A stretch of DNA of 64,000 nt from the NCBI RefSeq assembly GCF_028858725.1, contig NC_084760.1:77816367-77880366 (forward strand). Reading direction: 5' to 3'. This document shows positions 1 through 10,469 of the stretch, piece after piece. Both the position numbers and the translations under genes were made by a program. Origin of the DNA: Colius striatus. Its lineage: Eukaryota; Chordata; Aves; Coliiformes; Coliidae. The stretch's first letter is position 1. The number at the start of each line of letters is the position of its first letter. Below the pieces are notes generated by a model. The model worked only from the letters and a program-made list of their open reading frames with translations, had not been told where the DNA came from and searched no databases.

Positions 1-280
1 TATGTAATATTGGGCTCCTGCCCTGAAGAAGAATTGTTCCTCTTGTTCTCTGCACATTTTCAAGCAGCAAACGAATCAGGACCGATGTGCCCAGAGAAAA
101 ACTGCCTGGTGCTGAAGCTGTAGCTTGCAGGCAGCCTGCTGTAAGTTTAAACTGCTACCTGTGTGCAATCATTCATCATTAAAATTCAGCTCTGACTGGC
201 CAGTCTTAACTATCTCCTTGTTAGCTAACCTCACTCATCATTTGATTAATCCTCTCATGGAAAAGGATCTGTTTTCTTAC

Positions 281-389
281 CTTTCCAAGCCTCCATCATC
301 TTTCTCCCGAAACGCTTTATCTGTCCAGGTAGAGAATTTCTCCAAAATATATGCAGCGAGCCCCACAGGGGAGTCATTCAGTCCACAGC
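281..389 (-). CDS. EPHX1: EPHX1 coding exon (cap/core region, DSPVGLAAYILEKF segment)
   Basis: A 109-base exon on the minus strand. The acceptor AG is at 391-390 and the donor GT at 280-279. It completes the Gly codon left open by the upstream exon and reads GCGLNDSPVGLAAYILEKF followed by STWTDKAFREKDDGGLER. The NDSPVGLAAYILEKFSTWT stretch is highly characteristic of microsomal epoxide hydrolase. The next family segment (KFSLDDLL...) is not in the remaining 280 bases, so the gene continues off the left edge. This is the last EPHX1 exon I can see. Confidence 0.93.
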
Positions 390-3027
390 CTAATTCAGGA
401 GAAGAAGAGAAGGGCTAATGCAGTTGCATCGCAGTGAAATACTTCAGTGGAGGTTAAACTGGACTTTCCAGAGTTTTCTAGGACAATTCAGTAGAGAGCC
501 TGTATTTTACTAGCCCTGTACTAGTACTTTATTCTTGACCAATTCACTCCAATGGGATTCTGGCTGTAACTGACAGCACTACACACTTGGATAATTCCTA
601 TACAAAAGAAGCTAGGAGCTAATAAAGTCTTATTGGCTTTTGGCAGAAGGAGCAAATTCAGATACAAAGGAATTACAGCCTGAAGAGAAATTTCATGTTA
701 ACTATTTGGGAGTCCTATCCTGCTTAGGACAGCTAACCAGGCCCCTAAGTGCTGTTTGTTGCTTTTTACCCAGTGGGATGTTGTGCATCTGTTATCTTTT
801 CCCACCTTTGGGCAACACTAACAAATGTTGTAAACACAGCAGGTACACAGCATATGATATCTGTGTTCTTACACACAGGTAGGGGTTACTTCAGTAGTGA
901 GAGAGGCTTGCCCTGGGGAAAATTCCTGTACCATATCCTAGGCTGTAGTTTTACACTATAGTCTCAAGTGTGTTTTAGTGTGAGCACTGAGTAACTTTGT
1001 AGAAGATGGTGCACAACAGTGGACAGTTAACACAGAGTAAGTTTAAGCATTGGCACATCAGTTTCCCTGTGCTGGAAGGCCTGGAGTGATTTGCTGCAGA
1101 TGGAAGTCATGTAAATTCTTTGACCAGCAATTGCAAGGCAGACAAAAATGTGCCACTAGGACGTGACTAAACTGGAGATGAGCATTTTCTGGGCTAAAAG
1201 CTGCCACATAACCACTGTATTCAATATCTGTGGATTAGATGCTCAGAAACACTGGTTTTGTTTGCAGCTTGTTAGTCATTCAACCTATACCACATCTTAG
1301 GTACCACAACTTGTGATTGAAAATAGTTTAGCTTTGCTTTAAGCCTGCCTAATGAGAACTAAACTGATAACGCTGAGCTTTCTTGAGGCTAAGGAAGGAA
1401 TTCAATTCTTCCCCTCTTCATTTTCCACATTTCACAATTTTACACATTTTTTACACAATTTTCACAAAGAAAATTCCTGATCTTCTTTTTTTCCAGGTTG
1501 AAATGTGCTAGACTATGTACAGTGCTTATATGGAAACTGTTCCAGCTCTTTAGCTTTTTTTTTTTGTCCCTTTCCTGTGTTCTTCTGATTGAAAAATATA
1601 TATTTTTTAAACAAGGTGCACAGGGGTGCAAGAGATTCTGAATATCATGGATTCAGTGTTTTGTCTTTGTCTCTGCTGTCTTGAAGAGTTTGTAGGATTT
1701 TCTTAAACTCAGCTGGCTGAATCATGGATTCTCTCATTTGGCAGCAGCCAAACTAGAGCCCAATGGGATTTTTTTCTTGTACTTAGATTGCTTTGAACTT
1801 TGTTGACATCAGTTTTTATTGGCCAGTTTAATCAACCATTTTTCCAAATATTTGCAGTTATCTTTAAATTAAACCAAACATTGGATAGCTGTCAAGTTTT
1901 CACTTAATCATTAACTTTTATCTGTAGAGAAATTAGGATCATGTTCAAAAGTACAGCTTTTTGTGACTCTGTCCCTGAACTGAAACTTGCTTACATATTC
2001 CTGTGCTTAGATTCTCAGGTCAGCTAGTTATTAATCCATGAACTTAATAGTTTTTTTAAGACAGTTTAATTTCTTTAAGAACACTGTTGGAGGAACCTCA
2101 ATAAAACATTTTTGGAAAATAAAGATGTTCCATTTTCATCTGCAACTCTGATTCTTCAAGAGCTCTGACTTTTAAAGCATGATTCCCTGTGATATTACCT
2201 CCTGTAAATCAATTTTCCTCTTTAAAATAGTTCTACTAGTTTTCTGTTCAGAAGGAATAGATATACTGGTCTTCAGTTTGGGGTTTTTTTTGAGGTTAAC
2301 TTCACTATTTGGCTCTTAAAAAAATCCCAACCTGGTGTCTTGATGATCTACCTTTATTTCTTTGGTATTTGATCAGTTCAAGTGACATGCATTAGTTGAA
2401 GTCTGAGTTTCTTCTTTTTCAGTGAATTGCCAGGATGAGGTGCTGTTCATTCTATAGCCTTGACATCTGACACCAGTCTGAGACAGCTCCACTATCTTTC
2501 CCGATGAGGAAATGTTTCAATAAAGGAATACCCGCATAATCCTTGCTACTGAGGGCTGATGCAAATCATTAACTTTTCTGAGGCAGCTGTATCTTTCTTC
2601 AGACTCCTTATCTACTGGCCCCACTAACTATGTCAGCCTTCTGGCTTTTCAGGCCTTAGGGCTGTGGTCTACCTCTCTGCAAGTCTCACACTGTGCTTGC
2701 TTATGATATTTTTCTTGTTCTCATCCACATGTATTTCTAGAAGCTTCAACTTCAGGACCATGTGCTTTAGGAGTCTTTTTGCAAAGGAGTTCTCTCATCA
2801 AGAGACTGGCACACCATTTAAAAGATCCTGAAAAATGATATTTGCAGTCTCTATATTTTTTAAGCTGTTTCTTTTAACTTTCCCACAATTCTCCTCCTCT
2901 GTCTTGCATTCAGTCACCAGAATTCATTGCTTCTCAAACATGGTTTATTTTTTTTCAACTGTAAGTTTTTATATACCATAAGCAGTTAGTATACAATATT
3001 TGCAGTGATATAGAGATGGTTCCTTAC
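390..3027. other. EPHX1 intron
   Basis: The intron between the EPHX1 exons at 3028-3242 and 281-389. It is AT-rich unique sequence with T-rich runs (for example near 1555-1570). I see no exon, RNA gene or recognisable repeat. Confidence 0.7.
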
Positions 3028-3242
3028 CTGCAGTGTCTGGCTTGGTGGCTTGGATGTGTAAGTATCCAGACTCTTGCAGAAGGTAATATATATTTTTCTG
3101 CATGAAAGGGTACATACGTTGAGCATCTTCCCTAGTGAAGCCTACAAGCCATGGTAGGTAAGCCCCAAGCATCACAGAAATTGTCCTTCTCAAAGCTCGA
3201 CTGCCGATGAAGATAAGATTCAGATGAAGCCCTTTCACAGAT
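3028..3242 (-). CDS. EPHX1: EPHX1 coding exon (cap domain, ESGYLHIQ)
   Basis: A 215-base exon. The acceptor AG is at 3244-3243 and the donor GT at 3027-3026 (ctgcag|gtaagg). It encodes QSVKGLHLNLIFIGSRALR through LLQESGYLHIQATKPDTAG. VKGLHLN and the ESGYxHIQxTKPDT motif are diagnostic of the microsomal epoxide hydrolase cap domain. By family alignment, the Tyr of ESGY corresponds to one of the two tyrosines that polarise the epoxide. The middle (RRTISVMLGAYLPWLVGFTREDAQRMYP) diverges from mammals but has no stop codon or frameshift. About 120 bases upstream in transcript orientation, the intron holds the large inverted repeat. Confidence 0.93.
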
Positions 3243-3364
3243 CTAAAATTAAGTTCATGAATAGGAAGTTAAACCAAGCAATCTTCTGTCTCCACATTTT
3301 CTAGAAAGTAAGTTTGACTGGAGCTGTGATAGAAGCATTTCACTGAGCCAAATACACAAAGCCC

Positions 3365-3646
3365 TGTGGCCACAGCTGATCTACTAAAGCTTTTCAGGAA
3401 ATACTCAACACAGCCTGTTCCCTGCAGCACAGAATACCACAAGATCAACAGCCAGAGCTACCAGCATTGGATGTGCCATCTCCATCCAGCTGTGCCACTG
3501 GTATGATAGCTTTAGGTGTACAGCTTCTGGATATGGCACATCCAATGCTGGTAGCTCTGCTGTTGATCTTGTGGTATTCTGTGCTGCAGGGAACAGGCTG
3601 TGTTGAGTATTTCCTGAAAAGCTTTAGTAGATCAGCTGTGGCCACA
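3365..3646. repeat. Long near-perfect inverted repeat (hairpin) in EPHX1 intron
   Basis: The left arm 3365-3479 (115 bases) and right arm 3533-3646 (114 bases) are reverse complements, with a single one-base indel (extra C at 3452/3453) and no substitution that I can find. The spacer is about 53 bases, and partial complementarity (atccag...ctg) extends into it. The flanks outside the arms stop matching within a few bases. The structure lies between the EPHX1 exons at 3028-3242 and 4257-4386, so it would fold as a long dsRNA hairpin in the pre-mRNA. The arms match no repeat family I recognise. Confidence 0.93.
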
Positions 3647-4256
3647 GTGCCCTTGCTGCTATGAAGCACAACTGTGATTTGGAACAGTGAGCTGACCAGC
3701 CTGTAATCTAACTGCTCAAAGAGCTTTCCCATTTTATCTGTTCTCTGGCCTAAGCATGGCTGTGGTGCCCACTTTACATTAAATGCTAAATAGTGACCTG
3801 TGATGCCATCTTCTAAGGAAGGCATTTTTTTTTTTCCAATCAGTCTCAACTCTGCACTTGAGATAGGAAAGTCCTATATTTTGTGGTACTGTTCAGCTGC
3901 TGAAAGGCTGAACTCCCTTCCTTCTTTTTCTCCCTGCTGATTTTATCTCCTTCTGGATTTGTATCTATGATCTGTCTCCTTGAAGTCTTAAATAAAAATG
4001 CAGCAGGGTTTACTTCCACAGGTAGTGACAGGGAAGCCAAATAGTGCTGAAATTTAGAAAGCCTGAGAACTGTGCCAGTATCAATGCAAAGAGTATGAAT
4101 ACAACTGAATGCACAGGAGTGGGGATGTCCCTGGAGGAAATGAAGCAGGGGCAGAATAAGAGGCAGGGCAAACAGAAGGCAGCACCCTGAGCACGGAGCA
4201 CGGATAAGTTAAGAACTGGAGGCAGCTTTTCTGCATTGATGCCCTTTGCTACTCAC

Positions 4257-4386
4257 TGTGGCAGCATCTGGGCCATGTTTGTGGTAATACGAGATCCCCA
4301 GTCTCCTCCCTGTAGGTAGTACTCTTTGAAGCCCAATCTGTTCATCAGCTTATGAAATATCCGAGCAGCTGCTATGCTGTCAAAGC
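4257..4386 (-). CDS. EPHX1: EPHX1 coding exon with nucleophile motif GGDWGS
   Basis: A 130-base exon between an acceptor ending ctacag and the donor ca|gtgagt. It encodes [20 protein letters not shown] then [24 protein letters not shown]. The Asp in GGDWGS is the expected catalytic nucleophile (nucleophile-elbow motif of alpha/beta hydrolases) and is intact. The exon enters at phase 1 (one base supplied upstream) and leaves two bases of the CAA codon, completed by the exon at 3028-3242. Confidence 0.95.
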
Positions 4387-4761
4387 CTGTAGGTAAAGAG
4401 AAGCACAGCTGATGTTTTTGTGCTGGTGTTCGTTCCCTGGACAAAGATTGTGGCCCGAGGCACATAAGCATGCTGCTGTGTGAAGGCACAGTATGCTCTG
4501 ATGCTCTACCTCACTCCTGGGGAGTAAAGTGAACACAAAATGATGGAAATTCAGTGGAAAGTGGAGAAAGTGAAAAGCAGACCTGCTTTCAGCTACCATT
4601 TCCTTTAAAATCTCCACAGTCAGCCCCAGAGCCTCAGCCACACACGTTAGTGCAGAGCCAAGCATGTGCATTGACAAACTGCAGTACCCAGGGGGCCTGG
4701 GGATGGTTGAGGTGTTACTCCAGAAACCTTGTGAGTCCAACAGTGCCTTTTCATTGCTCAC

Positions 4762-4992
4762 CTTTCTTGTGCGGTGCCTCTGAGAAGCCATAGCCCGGGA
4801 TGGATGGGCAGATGACCTCAAACACCACATCACCCTCGTTCAGGCCGTGCCCAGCTGGCTCCGTGAGCAGAGGGATAATCTTGTAGAACTCATAAAAGGA
4901 GCCGGGCCAGCCATGGACCATCAGCAGAGGCTGAACAGCTCGACCATGAGGGATGTAGGAGGGCTTCACGTGGATAAAATGGATATCGATCC
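4762..4992 (-). CDS. EPHX1: EPHX1 coding exon with HGWPGS oxyanion motif
   Basis: A 231-base exon with acceptor gtggcag| and donor aaag|gtgag. It encodes GIDIHFIHVKPSYIPHGRAV, then QPLLMVHGWPGSFYEFYKII, and ends VICPSIPGYGFSEAPHKKG. HGWPGS is the HGxP oxyanion-hole motif, and PGYGFSEA is a second conserved core-domain landmark of epoxide hydrolases. Relative to human there is one extra residue in the NEGDVVFEV region, otherwise close colinearity. No stops or frameshifts. Confidence 0.95.
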
Positions 4993-5755
4993 CTGCCACA
5001 CATTCAAGACAGACAAATTAAAGTTCTGGTTCTGTCACAATTTCTGCCCTGCTCTTTGAAAAAGAACAGTGTTAAAATTGTAATTTTACAACAGCAGAAG
5101 CTGTGAATGGCAAGACAATGCCTAGCTGGAAGATGTCTGGTATTATACCTATGTCTCATCTTTTATATACACATAGAGGTATAGCTCTCAGCCCAGATAT
5201 TGGGGTCACAGGGGACTGAGCATCTACCTCCTGAGAAACTCGGCTCACAGTATATAAGTAGAGCTGCACTGAAATGAACAGCATAGTGCAGGTAAGGCAC
5301 ATGCAAATCCATGTCAAAATTACAAATCATGTGTGTGAAAAGAGAAACATGAAAAAACTAAGTGCAAGATAGAAGTTTAACCTGCAGATCTCTTACCTAA
5401 AGTCTGGCTAACCTCACCTGGATAAACTGCATAGTGGTGGGGGAAATTCTAGTCTCAGAGTTTGGATGAATTTTGCAAATTTTCAAAGCAATGGCAGAAG
5501 AAAACCTCATCGTTAGTTAGCACAGGTTGAGAGGCAGAGGAACTCCACCTTGAAGCAGACCTGATCTTATTGCCAGCATGTAATGGTCTTAATCTGTAGA
5601 AGGCTATTCCTAATATCTTCTCTACTAGTGATGTTGTACTTATATCATTAAGCTGTTATGCATACTGCTGTCTTAAATCTTATAACCTCTTAAATTCCCC
5701 CTTGCCACTATGTGTTTCAGAGCAAGATCCACTCAAGCCACAGAGACCCCATCAC

Positions 5756-5936
5756 CTTCAATGGTGGTTTGGAAATGGGGGTATTTGTTCAGGATTTCCA
5801 CTTGCTTCCTCCAGTCGAACTGGTTCCTCCAGTAGGCCACCACCTTCTGCAGGTAGCTGGAGTTGAAGCCGTAGTGGAAGGCAGCCCCTTCCAGGGGTGG
5901 GGTGAAACGGGCCTGGTCAAGGCGGTGATGCAGGTC
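5756..5936 (-). CDS. EPHX1: EPHX1 coding exon (EHN domain)
   Basis: A 181-base exon with acceptor cctccacag| and donor gaag|gtgatg. It encodes DLHHRLDQARFTPPLEGAAF, then HYGFNSSYLQKVVAYWRNQF, then DWRKQVEILNKYPHFQTTIEG. This is the epoxide hydrolase N-terminal (EHN) domain; RFTPPLE, YWRNxFDWRKQVEILN and YPHF are the recognisable anchors. It enters at phase 0 after the preceding GAG codon and leaves one base of Gly, matching the exon at 4762-4992. Confidence 0.95.
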
Positions 5937-6729
5937 CTGTGGAGGAGAGCCCTTCTGTGGAGGCTGTGGCCAGCTGCCTCTGCCTGTCCTGTGCCAGAGC
6001 AGCCATCAATGGGCTCTCCTGGCTCTACTGGCTTTTACATTGCTCTCTGGGACACCATGAGCACCCCTGGAGCAGTGCTACGCTCTGCATGACTGGACAA
6101 ATTATTTATGTGGGGACTATCTTTTTTACAGGTTACTAGTTCCCCTAGGGCACCCAGGTGTACCAGGTCCTACTCTTGCCTTGCTGCTAAGGTGATTCAG
6201 GGGTTTTGGCACTAGGAACTTGCTGGCACTCCTGGTTTGGAGAAGAAGCAGCCTATTGATAGCTGGACAGATAATTAGAGACAAGCATGTAGGGACAGAG
6301 GTGCTGTGACTCAGTCAACACCTGGTCCTTCTTCACCCTTCCAGCCCTCCCCTCTGTGGAAATCCCTCAGTCCCATCCCACTGGTGCCACTGCTGTCCTG
6401 AGACCCTCCCACCCTGCTCCACCATCCGCAGACACACTGTCAAAATCTTCTGCTCCAAGTGTGGCGTTTCCACAGGAGCAGCCCTGTGTTGCATAGAAGG
6501 TCTGGGCTCTAGGAGGTTTTTATAGTACATTGCAATGAATTTGAGCTCCAATCCCATTCATAAAGGGCAGTGAGTCAGAGCATCATCTGACAGAGCTTGG
6601 TAGCTGCACTGGTGTATGTTAAGTGCACTGCTGTCACCCCTAAAACACCACCTTGAGGCAATAAGGTGGGTGATGGACTCACTCTACCTTGCAGCATTCT
6701 GCCCTTCCCTACATCCCAGCCACCAGTAC

Positions 6730-6960
6730 CTCGATTTCTTTGTCAGACGTTTCAATCTTGAAGGGACGGATACTTTCATCTTCTTTCCCTTTCAGCGGTC
6801 TTTCACCTGCGCCCCACCATCCATCGCCCATTTCAATAGTCTTCATCTTGTGTCTAGACCTCAACCAGTAAATCAGCATCCCCCCAACCCCCAGGGTGAC
6901 TGCAGGGATCAGGACTGCATTCTTCTGAGAATATTCAAAAGACCTGGGGAGGCATAACAT
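6730..6960 (-). CDS. EPHX1: EPHX1 first recognised coding exon (membrane anchor, DGWWG)
   Basis: The open frame encodes a hydrophobic anchor (AVLIPAVTLGVGGMLIYWL), then RSRHKMKTIEMGDGWWGAG, then RPFKIETSDKEIE, ending at the donor gag|gtactg. DGWWG and SIRPFKIETSDKEI match the N-terminus of microsomal epoxide hydrolase, and the anchor is the expected single ER membrane segment. The start is unresolved. The first in-frame ATG (6960) lies across a plausible splice acceptor (cctccccag, exon from 6945), which would instead need a start in an upstream exon. A third option is the internal ATG inside the anchor, which would shorten it badly. The 6960 limit is therefore an upper bound. Confidence 0.85.
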
Positions 6961-7806
6961 TGTTCGTGTTCAACAAAAGAAGGGTCAAAGGCAAAGAGAC
7001 TATGCTGAGACTCGTATTCACATGAGTTGGGCCTGAGCAGTAACAAATACCTACAAACCCCACAGCATCAGCCAGGGCTGGGGGAGAGGGGCTGTTATTT
7101 TTCAAATCTGAGACAAGTACGTGTACCAGTACTTCTTGGTCACCTCAACTCCATACTGATCAAGGCTTTCTGATCACAAGGTTTCCTTGTCCCTCTCCTT
7201 GTGAACCAAGGTGCCCTGGGGGACAAGGTTCAATAGGTCAGTGCTAGAGTGAATGAGATTTCTGCAGGAATCAAAACCAACATACAGAATGGGCTGAGGA
7301 GCAGAGACAAATGTCTTCAGCTGCTGGAGAGAGATGGATGTGCAGGACATACCCCTCTTGGCAGCGCTTTATACATAGCTCCCCTACAGATCTTTTAGGA
7401 CGTCACTCCCTCTGCCATAGATTTTCCATGGATAAGAGTCTCAGCTTTTCTGTCTTCTGTCCCTGTTTCTATGTTAGTCAGCAAAGTGTCAGACTTTCTT
7501 GAGGTGTGAGAGCTAAGTCAACAGAGCTGGTTTTAACAGACATACAGCATGTTTCACACCTGTTCAAATGTTTGATCAATCAGTCCCAAATACAGTGTAC
7601 CTTTCTGTCCCTATGACCTGTGCCTTGAGCTCCCCAGCTTCCCTTGGGGACTGGTAAAGGTGTCTGGGGCTATTGCAGGAGGCTGCAAGTGGACTGTGAT
7701 TGAAGATTTTGTTGTTGTTCTACAGGGTAGGGAAGGGACTATGCTGTGCCCCAATAAAAGATGCTAAAAGGTGGAGGTCTCGCCACAGAGAAGTGATTTC
7801 ACTCAC

Positions 7807-7830
7807 CTGATCCGGGACAAGATGCTCTCC
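7807..7830 (-). other. Candidate 24-base upstream microexon of EPHX1
   Basis: On the minus strand, a strong pyrimidine tract and acceptor (ttttttcccctcttttgcag) are followed 24 bases later by a consensus donor (cag|gtgagt). Because 24 is a multiple of three, and the frame joining to an acceptor at 6945 is open (reading E-S-I-L-S-R-I-R), it could be a coding or 5'UTR exon of EPHX1. It contains no ATG, so a still earlier exon would be needed. The call rests on splice signals only. Confidence 0.4.
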
Positions 7831-7849
7831 CTGCAAAAGAGGGGAAAAA

Positions 7850-9590
7850 AATCCTTATACTCTGATAGTGTTGTCTGAATGCCCTTGAAGATGGTGCAAA
7901 GAGCGTTACCTGCCAGCATCATTTACTGCCCAGCCATGGGATCACATGCTGTTTAGTCACCTGGCAACACCTATCCAAATTTTCCCCTACTTTTTAGATG
8001 GGATAGAAAGAAAGCTGCTCAGAGCCTTGCCTCTGCACAAAGAGACAGTGTCTCCCAGCTAATGTGTTTTAGCTAGATAGTTTGTTGCCATAATATTCCC
8101 TCCTTCAGCACAATTTAGATAAAAGTCACTATACAACTGGGTATGTGTCCTTGCTGTGTTTCATTCTAGGAGCGTGTGTGCTACTTCAGCCAAGAAAACT
8201 GTTTAACTGTTGCATAGTAATAGGTGCACAGCCTTGGCAGGGAATTTTCAAGTTCAAGGGTTATTCCGCTGCCAGACGTGCTTACTCATTGTGGCTGCTG
8301 GGCTGGCAGGAGGAGAGGCTTGTGAGACCTTTCCCTGTTCTGAATTCAATGAGCTGCTATACCTTTGCTACTTCAAACTGCTCCTACCTGGATTCTAAGC
8401 TTTTAGATCTCACCTGCCTGCAAGGAAAAGAGAACATCCCCCCTCAGTTCTCTTTCAACCTGGTAGGTTCTCTTGCAAGAAAATCACGATCTAAAATCTA
8501 GCAACATTAGAAAGTGACAAGAGAAAGTCTTGTACTCTGCCTTGTTTAAGGCAGCTAGCTTAGGGAGCTCTTTGGTGTCATAATTATGCCACCTGGAGAC
8601 AAAAAAAGTAAAGGACATGAAACTCCATGAAATACCCAGTCTGCTGGGTGTTTCTTTTTACTCAGTATTGTTTCCCACGGCTGTCCGTTGACACAGAATC
8701 TGCTGCCTGTACTGGAGACCTTGGCAATCACCAAGGCAGTTTGGTAACAATTTCTGAGACAGCCTATATGTGATTTTTAAGGTGGTATCTCTCTAAACTG
8801 CTCCCAGATAAGGAAAAACATGGTTCCTAAGAGCAAACAATGTCAGCCTCCACCTCCCTGGAGGCTGAGCAGCTTATGAAACAAGTAATAATACCCCTCT
8901 GCACTTATATCCTGGAGTTTAGTGAGTCAGAGGCATGAAACTGGTTATCATGGCAATGGCACCAGCTCGGCACTGCTAACAAAGCAAGCATGTCCCAGAG
9001 GCAGCTATCTGAGTGACACAAACCAAGGCTCAGGCTAATAAAACCTCCTCACTCATGCTCAGGATAACTCAGCTGCCCGCTCTCATCCTTTAATGGCCTG
9101 GTGACCTCACAGGGGCTTTCTCCCACCCCAACCCTGGCCAGCCCCATTTGTAGTCCCTCCTCCCCAAGCTGAGGACATCTCACCAGGCATTTGGAAGGAT
9201 CTCCTGCCACATGTCTGTTCCTCCTCGCCTGGCTGCTGCAAGTGAAGCAACCCAAGAGTCTCCTCTGCTGGCTTTCTCTTTGGCAGTGACGCTTTCTGGG
9301 TGACAATGCAAGTTACATCATCTGTTAGTGCCGCCTATTGCCTAAGTGTACAGTTGCAAATTAAGTTCAACAGAGGCAGTGCAAAGTCCTGCATGGAGAG
9401 GGAACAGCCCTGTGCACTAGCACAGGCTGGATGCCAAATAGGCAGAAAGCAACTCTGTAGAGAATGATCTGCGGTCCTTATCTAAGCATGAATCAGGGAG
9501 GTGTCCTTGCAGTCAAGCCCAGCTGTGTGCAGGGCTGTATTAGCAAACAGGTTAGACAGCAGGCTGAGTGAAGTGATCCTTTGCTCTCTT
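7850..9590. other. EPHX1 upstream region
   Basis: The 5' side of EPHX1. There is no CpG island and no clear TATA box, and the promoter cannot be placed from sequence. No other gene is recognisable. Confidence 0.5.
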
Positions 9591-9592
9591 CA

Positions 9593-9730
9593 GCACTTTT
9601 GAGACCACATCTGGAGTGCCATGTCCAGTTCTAGCCTTGCTGACAGAGGAAAGGTTGGAGTGAGCCCATCCTTGGTGGTGTAGGGCCACCAGGCTGCCAG
9701 GAGGCTGGAGCACATGGCATATGAGGAGAG
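9593..9730 (+). repeat. CR1 LINE fragment, sense
   Basis: The stretch beginning gagaccacatctggagtgcc and continuing through gtccagttct matches the ORF2 region that reads gagaccacatctggaatgtt in the CR1 copy at 10821. The later part (ggctggagcacatggcatatgaggag) also follows CR1 order. It is diverged and ends where the antisense CR1 begins. Confidence 0.6.
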
Positions 9731-9732
9731 AC

Positions 9733-10415
9733 AGAGAATCAGAATTGTTTTGGTTGGGAAAGACTTTTAAGGTCAAGTCCAACCACTAATCACACACTGC
9801 CAAGCCCACCACTAAACTACATCCCTCAGCACCTTGTCTACACATCTTTTAAATATCTCCAGGGATGGTGACTCCAACACATCCCTGAGTAGCCTGTTCC
9901 AATGATTAACAACCTTCCCAGTGAAAAAGTTCTTCCTAATCTCCAAACTAAGCCTCTCCTGGTGCAACTTGAGCCCATTTCCTCTTGTCCTATCCTTCAT
10001 TACTTGGGAGGAGAGACTGAACCCCACCTCACTACAGTGTCCTTTCAGGTAGTTGTAGAGAGTGATCACATCTCCCCTCAGCCTCCTCTTCTCCAGACTG
10101 AACATCCCCAGCTCCCTCAGCTGTTCCTCATCAGACTTGTTCTCCAGACCCTTCACCAGCTTTGTTACCTGTCTCTGGACACACTCCAAGACCTCAACGT
10201 CCTTCATGTAGTGAGGGGCCCAGAACTGAACACAGCACTTGAGGTGTGGCCTCACCAGCACCAAGTACTGGGAGAAAATCACTTCCCTGGCCACACTGGC
10301 CACACTATTTCTGATACAGACCAGGATGCCATTAGCTTTCTTGGCCTCCCGGGCACACTGCTGGCTCATGTTCAGCTGGCTGTTGATAAACATCCCCAGG
10401 TCTTTTTCCACCAGA
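9733..10415 (-). mobile_element. CR1 LINE, 5'-truncated, antisense (reverse transcriptase C-terminal region and 3' end)
   Basis: Read on the minus strand, an uninterrupted 199-codon frame (9812-10411) encodes the CR1 ORF2 C-terminus. Its landmarks are [73 protein letters not shown] and [17 protein letters not shown]. The 3' end near 9733-9790 has the usual CR1 tail (ccaaccactaatcac, aatcagaattgttttgg). The element is heavily 5'-truncated and cannot retrotranspose. The frame is a relic, not a host gene. Confidence 0.92.
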
Positions 10416-10469
10416 GATAAGAGAAGGCACAGGGTGAGGTCATTGCTGTCTACAGATACCCACTGGAGA

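Larger units (their letters stand above)
281..6960 (-). other. EPHX1: EPHX1 gene locus (microsomal epoxide hydrolase), 3' end off window
   Basis: Spliced gene on the minus strand. Coding exons, in transcript order: 6730-6960 (5' limit uncertain), 5756-5936, 4762-4992, 4257-4386, 3028-3242 and 281-389. All visible donors are GT, all acceptors AG, and the codon phases match at each junction. The family hydrolyses epoxides to trans-diols at the ER membrane through a covalent Asp ester intermediate. Seen here are the N-terminal hydrophobic anchor, the EHN domain, the HGWP oxyanion motif and the GGDWGS nucleophile motif. The exons for the second catalytic Tyr, the acidic residue and the catalytic His must lie left of base 1. 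An EPHX1-like paralogue cannot be excluded without the C-terminus and flanking genes. Confidence 0.92.

Noticed and set aside
9812-10411. 199-codon minus-strand frame as a host gene
   Set aside because: The peptide is the CR1 reverse-transcriptase C-terminus ([14 protein letters not shown] and related motifs).
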